Positions 29,157 to 34,898 of a stretch of DNA of 34,898 nucleotides are shown here, piece by piece (the first letter of the stretch is position 1; each line of letters opens with the position of its first letter). The position numbers and the translations under genes were made by a program. Origin of the DNA: Phaeovulum veldkampii DSM 11550 (lineage in GTDB: Bacteria > Pseudomonadota > Alphaproteobacteria > Rhodobacterales > Rhodobacteraceae); assembly GCF_003034995.1 (NCBI RefSeq), contig NZ_PZKF01000029.1:1-34898 (forward strand), given 5' to 3'. The notes beneath the pieces were generated by a model, which was not told the DNA's origin, searched no databases, and saw nothing but the letters and a program-made list of their open reading frames with translations.

Positions 29157-29926
29157 GGACGTTCCTCCGACCAGCAACGCGCACTGAAGGGGCAGAAACG
29201 GCAGAGGTAGAAATCGGCGTGCGCAGCAATGCGGGACAGCAATTCGCCCGCATCTGCCGCACGCAACACGTCCACGGCCTTGTCCGACAGCGCCTGCGCC
29301 TCGGCGGCGTCAAGCGGCACATACTCGTGGTAAAGCTCGCAAGTATCCTTGTTCAGCGCGGTGAACAGCGCGACATCGAGGCCCATATAGGCCATGTAGA
29401 TCTGCATCTGCGCGAAATAGACCGGTTTCGAGACCCGCACGCCTTTCTTGGCCGTGTCGTTCCAGCTCGAGGCTTTGAGCGCCTTGTGCTCCCAGAGCGC
29501 GGGCCAGGAAATTTCAACGTTGGGGCCACCAACGATGACCCCGTCGACATGACCACGGATGCGCCCGCCCGCGGTCTCGAAGCCAAATTGGCCACCGCCG
29601 CGCTTTTCTGTGCGTAGATCAAAGCCGGCCGCTCTCAGCCAGCGGATGGCCAAATCCTCGAAAACGTGGCCGGCCTCGAATATACGCAAAGTCTGCCCAG
29701 CAAATTCCTTGCCAGGATCAACCGGTATTTTGGTGAATTCATAAACCAGTCGCCGCGCACAAGGCTCACCGATGCGGCTGGCACCAAGATAGTCGCGGGG
29801 ACGTTGGGTATCGCGTTCGGCCACAAGAGCGCTGTCGATATGGGCATTGATCCTTGCCCCAAGCGGCATTGGATCAGTACTGCCGCGCCCGTAAACGAAG
29901 CCAGAGTGGTGGTTTAGGTCGAGCAT
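29153..29926 (-). CDS. PD-(D/E)XK exonuclease with Fe-S-type cysteines (Cas4/AddB-like)
   Basis: A 257-aa protein. Nuclease residues are H87 (AGHVFED), D128 (RGHVDGVI), E146-x-K148 (LWEHKALK) and Q173 (FAQMQIYMAY). Four cysteines, C56 (GEPCARRLVYEF) and C242, C245, C251 (CRFCPFSARCW), are placed as in Cas4 and AddB, which hold a 4Fe-4S cluster. Phage enzymes of this type make 3' ssDNA ends for recombination. No cas1 or cas2 is present, so this is not an adaptation module. ATG 29926 has TGAGGA upstream. Confidence 0.8.
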   Translation of the reverse strand: MLDLNHHSGFVYGRGSTDPMPLGARINAHIDSALVAERDTQRPRDYLGASRIGEPCARRLVYEFTKIPVDPGKEFAGQTLRIFEAGHVFEDLAIRWLRAAGFDLRTEKRGGGQFGFETAGGRIRGHVDGVIVGGPNVEISWPALWEHKALKASSWNDTAKKGVRVSKPVYFAQMQIYMAYMGLDVALFTALNKDTCELYHEYVPLDAAEAQALSDKAVDVLRAADAGELLSRIAAHADFYLCRFCPFSARCWSEERP

Positions 29927-29936
29927 TCTCAATTCC

Positions 29937-30278
29937 TCAAAACGGTATTTCGCCGGCATCAGACTGGCGCTGCATCGCCCCCTGAAACCCGTCCACGCAG
30001 GCCTCGATCAGCCGATCGATGTCCTCAGCCGAACGGTCGAAGAAGGCATTCATCAGCCCCATCTCCGTCAGCGCCTCGGCCAGATCGCGCCGCGCCTCGC
30101 GGATCGCGCGGATTTCCATGTCGGTCTTGTCAATCATTCCAAAATTCCTCCGGGCGATGGCGCTGCCCACGGTGAGGCAGGCCATCGAACAAAATCGGTG
30201 ATGGGGATTGCGGTCCCATTGCAGCTGATGGCAGTAGCCGAAGCCCCGGGCTTCCCTCCCGCAAAGAGCGCAGGGCAT
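29937..30278 (-). CDS. Zinc-finger-like phage protein
   Basis: A 113-aa protein starting MPCALCGREARGFGYCHQLQ. The N-terminal CALC and the later CSMAC pair (HHRFCSMAC) make a four-Cys zinc site similar to small phage and host proteins with a treble-clef-like fold. The remainder is two helices (EIRAIREARRDLAEAL, DIDRLIEACVDGFQ). ATG 30278 was chosen because the longer frame overlaps the upstream gene. Function unknown; it stands between the nuclease and replication-helper genes. Confidence 0.6.
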   Translation of the reverse strand: MPCALCGREARGFGYCHQLQWDRNPHHRFCSMACLTVGSAIARRNFGMIDKTDMEIRAIREARRDLAEALTEMGLMNAFFDRSAEDIDRLIEACVDGFQGAMQRQSDAGEIPF

Positions 30279-30301
30279 GCGGCGAGCCAGACTTGCGCGG
30301 C

Positions 30302-30535
30302 TTACCCCATGAGCAGCAGGTCGAGTGCTGCGCGTTCCTCTGGATCGGGTCCTCGTGTCCTGCGTTCCGAGGCCAGCACGATGAAGCGGCTGATCGCGTT
30401 TGACGCCATGCATTCGAGATCCTTTCGCGAGAGGCTGGCGATGGGGCGGTCGAGCCGCCCCCGCGCTTCCAACCAATGCCCCATGGCAAGGGCCGCCTCG
30501 GTGGTGACATGCGCCTGCCAGTCATCCGGGCTCAC
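30302..30535 (-). CDS. Small hypothetical phage protein
   Basis: A 77-aa helical protein (MSPDDWQAHVTTEAALAMGH). A basic segment (SLSRKDLECMASNAISRFIV) precedes an acidic end. Its ATG overlaps the ssDNA-binding-like gene's stop (ATGA at 30532-30535), so it is co-translated with it. No family is recognised; a role in replication is suggested only by position. Confidence 0.55.
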   Translation of the reverse strand: MSPDDWQAHVTTEAALAMGHWLEARGRLDRPIASLSRKDLECMASNAISRFIVLASERRTRGPDPEERAALDLLLMG

Positions 30536-31260
30536 GGGTTCAACCAGGCAGGGCCACCAGCGGGTTTGGCTGCTTCAGCAGGTGCCGCCGACTGACCGCT
30601 GAGTTGAGATGACCCGGTGGACCATGCAGGGGTCGAAGCGCTGCTGGCAGGCTGCGATTGTCCCCAAGCTGGCGCTGCAGATGCTGGCGCCGCAGCTGCA
30701 GGGCGCGGACGGTTTGACGGCTGTGCCGTAACCTGTTCCCCTGCCATGACCTTTTGCCATTCCGGTGCGGTGGGCAGGACCACATGGTCGAGCTTGTTGG
30801 CGTCCTTGTAGGCCGGGTTCCGGTTGGGCTCGACCTGGATCTTGGCCACGAAGGTGATGCCATCGAGATCAGCGAGGCCGCGCAGCACGCGTTTGGCCTT
30901 GGCCGCCTCGCTCATATCCTCCGGGTTCAGCCCAAGGGCGCTGTCGATCATCGCCCGAAATTGGCTTTTCGAGATTTTCCAGCCGACAGACTGACCCTGC
31001 TCGTCGAGCTTGCCGCCCTGCACGGTGAAATTCTGCCAGAACTTCCGCCGAGCAAATGGCCCTTCGGCCACCGTGAACTCCGCATCCACCATCCGCACAT
31101 CGCTTCCGGGCTGGTTCGAGGGTTTGAGGAGGCCACGATCCACCTCGCTAATTCCGTCCACGCCACCTTTACGGATGGACATGGTCACCTTGGCGAAGGT
31201 GCCGTCAGGGATCAGGTCGCCGGATTGCTGCGGCGCCACATCGTTCATGTCAAAGGTCAT
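30532..31260 (-). CDS. Putative ssDNA-binding protein with acidic/Pro-Ala tail
   Basis: A 242-aa protein (MTFDMNDVAPQQSGDLIPDG). The first 160 residues are beta-rich (GTFAKVTMSIRKGG, DAEFTVAEGPFARRKFWQNF, VGWKISKSQFRAMID) and end with KIQVEPNRNPAYKDANKL. The remainder is a disordered Pro/Ala/Ser tail ending GGPAWLNP. The layout and the neighbouring Sak4-like ATPase suggest an SSB-like partner, as in several phage recombination sets. It is recognised by style, not by a firm motif. Confidence 0.5.
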   Translation of the reverse strand: MTFDMNDVAPQQSGDLIPDGTFAKVTMSIRKGGVDGISEVDRGLLKPSNQPGSDVRMVDAEFTVAEGPFARRKFWQNFTVQGGKLDEQGQSVGWKISKSQFRAMIDSALGLNPEDMSEAAKAKRVLRGLADLDGITFVAKIQVEPNRNPAYKDANKLDHVVLPTAPEWQKVMAGEQVTAQPSNRPRPAAAAPASAAPAWGQSQPASSASTPAWSTGSSQLSGQSAAPAEAAKPAGGPAWLNP

Positions 31261-31264
31261 CGGA

Positions 31265-32113
31265 TTATCCTTTCAGGGGTTGATTGATTTTGGAGAGAAG
31301 CGCGCCCAGGTCAGGCGGCTCGGTCATGTCGAGGCGGCCAGAACGGTCCTTGGCCGGCAGGCCCCAGGGATTGCCGGAACGGCAGACAAGGCGGCGCTCC
31401 TGGCCCTTGTCCGGATCATGGCGCCATGTGACACCTCCGTCGGGCGCTTCTTCCCGGCTGAACAGGCTCAGCGTCATCACCTGATCGACGATGCCGGGCA
31501 GCTCGCGCGCGGCCTTGCCGCCTTCCATTTGTGGCTGCCAGATGGTGCGGTTCATCTCATCGGTCAGCCGTTCGAGGATGCCGACGAAAATCACTGTTTT
31601 ACCTGGTGCATGCTGCAGGTGCTTCAGGAGCCCTATGACTTCACGGGCCAAAAGGCCGTAGGCGCCCCGTGTATCCGGCTTGCCCGTGCGGTCCGACAGC
31701 GCCTCCGGCCGGGTCTTGGCCCAGGCCATCGCCTGACGGGTCAGATCTGTGATGCTGTCTACAAAGACGATGCTTTTTGCATCCAGACGCGCTGCAAGTT
31801 CGGGGTGCTGCCCGCGCAGATGCGCATAATGGGCCTCGGAAAAGTGCTCATCGGGCTGCGCTGCAGGGTTTGCTCCGCCAATCAGGCAGGCAATGTCGAC
31901 GGCATCGGCAAAGCGACGGATTGGCAAGCTGTCGCCGCGCCAATCCTGAACCGATTTCAGCCCAGCTTCGAGATCGATGCAGACAGTTTGCGCAGCCGGC
32001 AGCGTCTTTACCAACGTTGTCTTGCCGTGGCCGCTTGGACCAAACAGCGCCACGGTGGTCTTGCCCTGCGCCTCGGCGAGGCGCTCATCGGCGGATAGGA
32101 TGCGAAGGCTCAT
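31265..32113 (-). CDS. RecA-like ATPase (Sak4-type)
   Basis: A 282-aa P-loop protein. Walker A GPSGHGKTT is at 25-33, the acidic AQTVCIDLEAG follows, and Walker B is SIVFVDSITDLT. A later DEMNRTIWQPQMEGG fits the RecA/Sak4 core. Sak4-type proteins are single-domain ssDNA annealing ATPases of phages, often next to an SSB gene, as here. ATG 32113 overlaps the upstream gene's stop (ATGA at 32110-32113). Confidence 0.7.
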   Translation of the reverse strand: MSLRILSADERLAEAQGKTTVALFGPSGHGKTTLVKTLPAAQTVCIDLEAGLKSVQDWRGDSLPIRRFADAVDIACLIGGANPAAQPDEHFSEAHYAHLRGQHPELAARLDAKSIVFVDSITDLTRQAMAWAKTRPEALSDRTGKPDTRGAYGLLAREVIGLLKHLQHAPGKTVIFVGILERLTDEMNRTIWQPQMEGGKAARELPGIVDQVMTLSLFSREEAPDGGVTWRHDPDKGQERRLVCRSGNPWGLPAKDRSGRLDMTEPPDLGALLSKINQPLKG

Positions 32114-32595
32114 GCTGCGTCTCCTCTCGCAAGAGTGACCTTAAGCGCGCCCACCTTCACCGTGCGCGCAGGCTCAAAGCCCTTGCGCCAGGCCTCCGGC
32201 AGCGCGCCATATTTGCGCTCCGAGACAGTCAGCTTGGTGTCGATAAACTCGGCCGGGTCCTCGCCGCTGTTAGCGATGTTTCGAGCGATCTGTGCCAGCT
32301 TTTCCTGGTCCCAGTCGACGCGCTTCGGCAGATCGGCCACCACGGTGTAGTCCCCGTCGACCAGACGCACCGTGCCCGTATCCTTGCCGCAGGCGCGGCG
32401 GGCCTCGGCAGCACGGGTGGCGTAGCGCACCTCAAGGGCGGCGCTGAACCGGGCGGTCGCGGCCTTCAGTTGTTTGCTCGCGTGATCAAGCTCGCCTTGA
32501 AGAGCGGCCAGCAACTCCACCGGCATCTGAGCCAGATCGCCAGTCGACATGTTGAGCATGTCGTCCACGCTCGGGGTGTTTTCGGGATAAGTCAT
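32110..32595 (-). CDS. Hypothetical phage recombination-operon protein (DUF7173-like)
   Basis: A 161-aa protein (MTYPENTPSVDDMLNMSTGD). The long central helix (HASKQLKAATARFSAALEVR) is followed by DYTVVADLPKRVDWDQEKLA and a C-terminal KYGALPEAWRKGFEPARTVK. I associate this layout with a conserved alphaproteobacterial phage family (DUF7173-like, from memory) that accompanies Sak4-type ATPases. The function is unknown. Confidence 0.5.
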   Translation of the reverse strand: MTYPENTPSVDDMLNMSTGDLAQMPVELLAALQGELDHASKQLKAATARFSAALEVRYATRAAEARRACGKDTGTVRLVDGDYTVVADLPKRVDWDQEKLAQIARNIANSGEDPAEFIDTKLTVSERKYGALPEAWRKGFEPARTVKVGALKVTLARGDAA

Positions 32596-32619
32596 TGGGG
32601 CTCCTTTTCGGGGGATGGT

Positions 32620-32949
32620 TCAGGCAGCTGCCGCCAGCTGCTTCACTGAAGCGGATGGAACGGTGCCCTTGTGCGGGCGGGCGATGGCGAGATAAGCGAA
32701 CCGGTCCGGGCCAAGGCGTTCCTGAACAAGGTGTATGCGGCCGAGCTCAGAAAGCCGGTACGCTGCGTTTGCCGTGGCGCGCAGATCCTCGAGCGCGGGT
32801 TTGCCGAGCGTCGAGACATCGGGCGTCGTGTCGACCACGAGAAATCCTCGGTGATAGACAAGGCGCGCGCCGGGCTCGGCAACATCAACCCACGCCATCA
32901 ACGTGATTTCCGAAACTATGGGTGCACTGGTTGAGAGATGCGCGATCAT
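32620..32949 (-). CDS. Small hypothetical early protein
   Basis: A 109-aa protein (MIAHLSTSAPIVSEITLMAW). A beta-rich first half (RLVYHRGFLVVDT) and a helix AYRLSELGRIHLVQERLG suggest a compact alpha/beta domain. ATG 32949 overlaps the HTH gene stop (ATGA at 32946-32949). Second gene of the early operon. No family is recognised. Confidence 0.55.
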   Translation of the reverse strand: MIAHLSTSAPIVSEITLMAWVDVAEPGARLVYHRGFLVVDTTPDVSTLGKPALEDLRATANAAYRLSELGRIHLVQERLGPDRFAYLAIARPHKGTVPSASVKQLAAAA

Positions 32950-33170
32950 GCGGCGCACTCGACAACAGTCAGGGTCGGCGCTGGTCCAGCGGTCTCGATA
33001 TGCTTGGCCTCAAAGGCCTGGATATCAATTTGGCGATAGCGCACATGCCGACCAATCCGAACGAATTGCGGGCCACGACCTTCGGCGCGCCAACGTTCCA
33101 AGGTGCGCGGCGCAATATTCCAGCGCCGGGACAAGAGCTTCGTGCTCAATAGGGTGTGATCTTGTTCCAT
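32946..33170 (-). CDS. Excisionase/AlpA-like HTH protein
   Basis: A 74-aa protein starting MEQDHTLLSTKLLSRRWNIA. STKLLSRRWNIAPRTLERWR is a MerR-like winged helix-turn-helix, followed by the wing EGRGPQFVRIGRHVRYRQID, as in excisionases and AlpA-type regulators. ATG 33170 has GAGGA 5 nt upstream. As the first gene of the leftward early operon it may control excision or late genes. An integrase gene is not in the window. Confidence 0.75.
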   Translation of the reverse strand: MEQDHTLLSTKLLSRRWNIAPRTLERWRAEGRGPQFVRIGRHVRYRQIDIQAFEAKHIETAGPAPTLTVVECAA

Positions 33171-33286
33171 GGCGGTCCTCATCGAGTTGATGAGGGCAAC
33201 TTGCCAAACCCTTGGGTTGGAGGTCGTGGCACGAATGGTCGGTGGAAGAAATTAATTTTTGTTGGAAAATCAATGCCCGATAAATT

Positions 33287-33352
33287 TTCGGTCGGAGCTC
33301 CAACCCAACACCAACCAATCACCGACAAAGCTCCGACCGAACACCGACCGAA
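33287..33352. promoter_or_regulatory. Iteron/operator-like repeat cluster before the early operon
   Basis: TTCGGTCGGAGCT (33287-33299) and AGCTCCGACCGAA (33329-33341) are a perfect 13-bp inverted repeat. AGCTCCAACCCAACACCAACC (33296-33316) is followed by a variant at 33329-33349 that matches 18 of 21 positions. Additional half-sites (GTCGGTGG, GTTGGAGG) lie to the left. It precedes the early operon, so it is a good candidate for the operator or an origin. Confidence 0.6.
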
Positions 33353-33402
33353 GGGGGCTACACAATGAGCGACAAAATCGAATCACGATGAGCGCTGGAC
33401 AC

Positions 33403-33426
33403 AAAAAAGCCCGCGTGAAGCGGGCC
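33403..33426 (-). terminator. Rho-independent terminator of the unknown control gene
   Basis: On the minus strand GCCCGC, a 5-nt loop, GCGGGC and then TTTTTT (33403-33408) form a standard terminator. It lies 22 bp after the stop of the minus-strand gene at 33448 and separates it from the early operon. Confidence 0.8.
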
Positions 33427-33447
33427 TGTTCAGCGTGAGGTTCGGCA

Positions 33448-34143
33448 TCAGGGGCCCACGCGCATCGTCACCACCAAGGCGGGTTCGAGCATGTAATACC
33501 CCCGGCGCTTTGCGACGGGATGCACGATGTCGCGCCACCCCTTCCGGCTGGAAAACAAATAGCTGAGTTTCAATGAGGTCGACCCTGCCGCCGCCAAGAT
33601 CTGAGCGCCGCGCTGCTCCGGGTCACCCGTGATGGCGCAGATGAACAAATAGTTCAAAGCTCGCGCCTGCATGTCTGTAAAAAGGTAGTGCTGTCCATTC
33701 AGGTCAAACGACAAAAACCGATCATAATCATTGGCATGGGGGGCGTCTGCGGCCATGATCGTCGCTTCAAAATGCTCGCGCTCTGCGGCGCGCACAAGAA
33801 GCGCATCACGGTAGACCACCCAATCTGTGCTGCCCTCCGAGGATGTCACCATGCCGCCGTTTTGTACAAAGGACGGCACAGAACAGGCCTGCTTTCGCAA
33901 CACGCGCATGGCGTCACGTCGCTCTAGATCCACAACGCCCTCGAAATCAGGATTGCACCGGCCAGGCCGATCCTTCCGATCGGCGACCACAAAGGAGCCA
34001 TAGACGCGGACCGACAGGGTCAGCTGGCCCATCTCCACAACGTAGCCCAGCTCCGACTCGGAGATGCCCCAGTCCGCCAGAACCTCCTGTAGGGTGAAAT
34101 AGTCTCGTGGAATCAACACTGGCAGCACCCCCTTCTTGTTCAT
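33448..34143 (-). CDS. Unknown protein divergent from the repressor
   Basis: A 231-aa protein (MNKKGVLPVLIPRDYFTLQE). The N-terminus resembles a small helical DNA-binding segment (FTLQEVLADWGISESELGYV), and the C-terminus (GSTSLKLSYLFSSRKGWRDI, then GYYMLEP) has a winged-helix-like look. No family is recognised. It is transcribed away from the repressor and ends in its own terminator, so it is a single-gene unit controlled from the repressor-operator region. A regulator or lysogeny-maintenance protein is possible. Confidence 0.55.
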   Translation of the reverse strand: MNKKGVLPVLIPRDYFTLQEVLADWGISESELGYVVEMGQLTLSVRVYGSFVVADRKDRPGRCNPDFEGVVDLERRDAMRVLRKQACSVPSFVQNGGMVTSSEGSTDWVVYRDALLVRAAEREHFEATIMAADAPHANDYDRFLSFDLNGQHYLFTDMQARALNYLFICAITGDPEQRGAQILAAAGSTSLKLSYLFSSRKGWRDIVHPVAKRRGYYMLEPALVVTMRVGP

Positions 34144-34153
34144 GCATTGTTCT

Positions 34154-34189
34154 TATCTATTTGACTGTCCATTTTCAACAGAATAGATA
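34154..34189 (+). promoter_or_regulatory. Promoter and operator between the repressor and its divergent gene
   Basis: TTGACT (34161-34166) and TAGATA (34184-34189) with 17-bp spacing form a good sigma-70 promoter for the rightward repressor gene. TATCTATT (34154-34161) and AATAGATA (34182-34189) are an 8-bp perfect inverted repeat with a 20-bp spacer, overlapping both boxes, so it could be the repressor's own operator. Confidence 0.65.
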
Positions 34190-34222
34190 TCCAACTTAGT
34201 CCACAACTGACTGGGGATAACC

Positions 34223-34897
34223 ATGATCGTCACGAACATCGCACAGCGACTGAAGGCTCGCGCGTTTCAGCTCGACATGACGCCTGCAGCGGTGGCCGAG
34301 GCCTCAGGCCTGAACCGTTCCTTCATCTACGACATCATCCGCGGCAAGTCCGTGCGGCCGAGCCGTGCCAAGCTGCAGAAGGTTGCAGAGGTCTTGAAGG
34401 TCGATGTTGACTGGCTGATCGACGGTGATGGAACGATAGAGGGTGAAGCCCCCAAAATCTATTCTCCAGACACGACCTTCGTCGGCATTTCTGGCGTCAA
34501 GGCGAAGGCCTCAGCGGGTGGCGGCACAATCGTGCATGGCGAGGATGAACAGGCCAGCAAGCTCTATCATTTCCGGCTGTCCTGGATTGAAGATGAGTTA
34601 GAGGCCAACCCGAAAAATCTTAGGATCCTCCGTGTCACTGGGGACAGCATGGTGCCCACACTGAATGATGGCGATACGATCCTGGTCGATATGGGGCGCA
34701 AGTCGCCCTATCCGCCAGGGCTTTTCGTATTGCACGATGGCATGGGGCTGATGGCCAAGCGGATTGAGCACATTCCGTCCAGCGAACCGCCGCGCATTCG
34801 CGTCACCTCCGACAACCCCAACTACTCGCCCTATGAATGCCTTCTCGATGAGGTCAACATTGTTGGCCGGATTCGCTGGTACGGTCGTCGGGTTTAA
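34223..34897 (+). CDS. CI/LexA-like phage repressor (HTH + S24 peptidase)
   Basis: A 224-aa protein. The N-terminal HTH (LKARAFQLDMTPAAVAEASG, then NRSFIYDIIRGKS) is Xre-type. A cleavage-like A98-G99 (KASAGGGT) lies in the linker. The S24 domain has nucleophile S142 (VTGDSMVPTL) and general-base K179 (LMAKRIE). Such repressors maintain lysogeny and are autocleaved when RecA filaments form after DNA damage. ATG 34223 is 34 bp after the promoter's -10 box. The gene is complete; its stop is the last codon before the window end. Confidence 0.9.
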   Translation: MIVTNIAQRLKARAFQLDMTPAAVAEASGLNRSFIYDIIRGKSVRPSRAKLQKVAEVLKVDVDWLIDGDGTIEGEAPKIYSPDTTFVGISGVKAKASAGGGTIVHGEDEQASKLYHFRLSWIEDELEANPKNLRILRVTGDSMVPTLNDGDTILVDMGRKSPYPPGLFVLHDGMGLMAKRIEHIPSSEPPRIRVTSDNPNYSPYECLLDEVNIVGRIRWYGRRV

Positions 34898-34898
34898 G

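Noticed and set aside
29153-29926. Cas4-like nuclease as part of a CRISPR-Cas adaptation module
   Set aside because: No repeat-spacer array and no cas1, cas2 or effector genes are present; the neighbours are phage recombination genes.
31010-32098. 362-codon plus-strand frame opposite the Sak4-like gene
   Set aside because: Antisense to the Walker A/B-containing ATPase and the SSB-like gene; composition is that of a shadow frame.
33365-33391. 8-codon leader-like ORF (MSDKIESR) near the terminator
   Set aside because: An RBS-like GGGGG is upstream, but the ORF is too short, has no regulated structure behind it, and nothing is transcribed rightward there.

Overview
The window looks like most of a degraded temperate tailed-phage genome integrated in a high-GC alphaproteobacterium. 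Rhodobacterales is the best guess, from the GC-rich codon use and the type of small phage genes present (DUF7220-, DUF6362- and DUF3489-like proteins). No rRNA, tRNA, CRISPR array or integrase was seen. All family assignments come from reading motifs by eye, without database searches.

Layout. The left edge (1-980) is accessory DNA. It holds a TAATG-coupled pair made of a 53-aa lysine-rich protein and an ADP-ribosyltransferase-like protein, followed by an unrecognised gene remnant. At 983-1126 the 5' end of an IS5-family insertion sequence abuts a tape-measure gene cut after about 45 codons, so everything distal in the tail operon (rest of the tape measure, tail tip, lysis) is missing. From 1271 to 16185 the late genes run leftward on the minus strand. 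They are TerS, TerL, portal (truncated), a gpW-like ORF, S49 prohead protease with a nested scaffold, gpD-like decoration protein, gpE-like major capsid, adaptor and completion proteins, then a P2-type contractile tail (V, W, J, I, fibre, sheath FI, tube FII, and E/E' with a -1 frameshift site). This is a lambda-type head joined to a P2-type tail. Orphan antitoxin-like genes (AbrB/MazE, HigA N-terminal part, HI1420-type antidote, HicB) sit in gaps between these structural genes, three of them on the opposite strand.

The middle (16233-24079) holds a MraY/WecA-type sugar-phosphate transferase directly upstream of the terminase genes with a C10 tract in its leader, a DUF7220-like membrane protein, four small plus-strand genes, a VanZ-like membrane protein and a ParB-N/DNA-methyltransferase fusion preceded by a cluster of CGAAAC repeats. 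A minor-tail-Z-like gene, a VapBC-type locus with a palindromic operator, a Doc toxin with an AbrB-type antitoxin, and a DUF6362-like gene follow.

The right part (24069-33170) is a leftward early/replication operon. Read in transcription order it contains an excisionase-like HTH protein, small unknowns, a Sak4-like ATPase, an ssDNA-binding-like protein, zinc-binding and PD-(D/E)XK/Fe-S nuclease genes, a RecD-like helicase, a Toprim primase-helicase with a repetitive Gly/Pro/Trp tail, and a RuvC-like resolvase. The far right is the control region: an iteron/operator-like repeat cluster, an unknown gene ending in a rho-independent terminator, and a divergently transcribed CI/LexA-like repressor with a promoter and inverted repeat between them.

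Together the genes describe a lysogenic phage with its own recombination-dependent replication set, a methylase and several toxin-antitoxin or antitoxin-only cargo genes. It probably can no longer form particles, because the portal and tape-measure genes are both broken.
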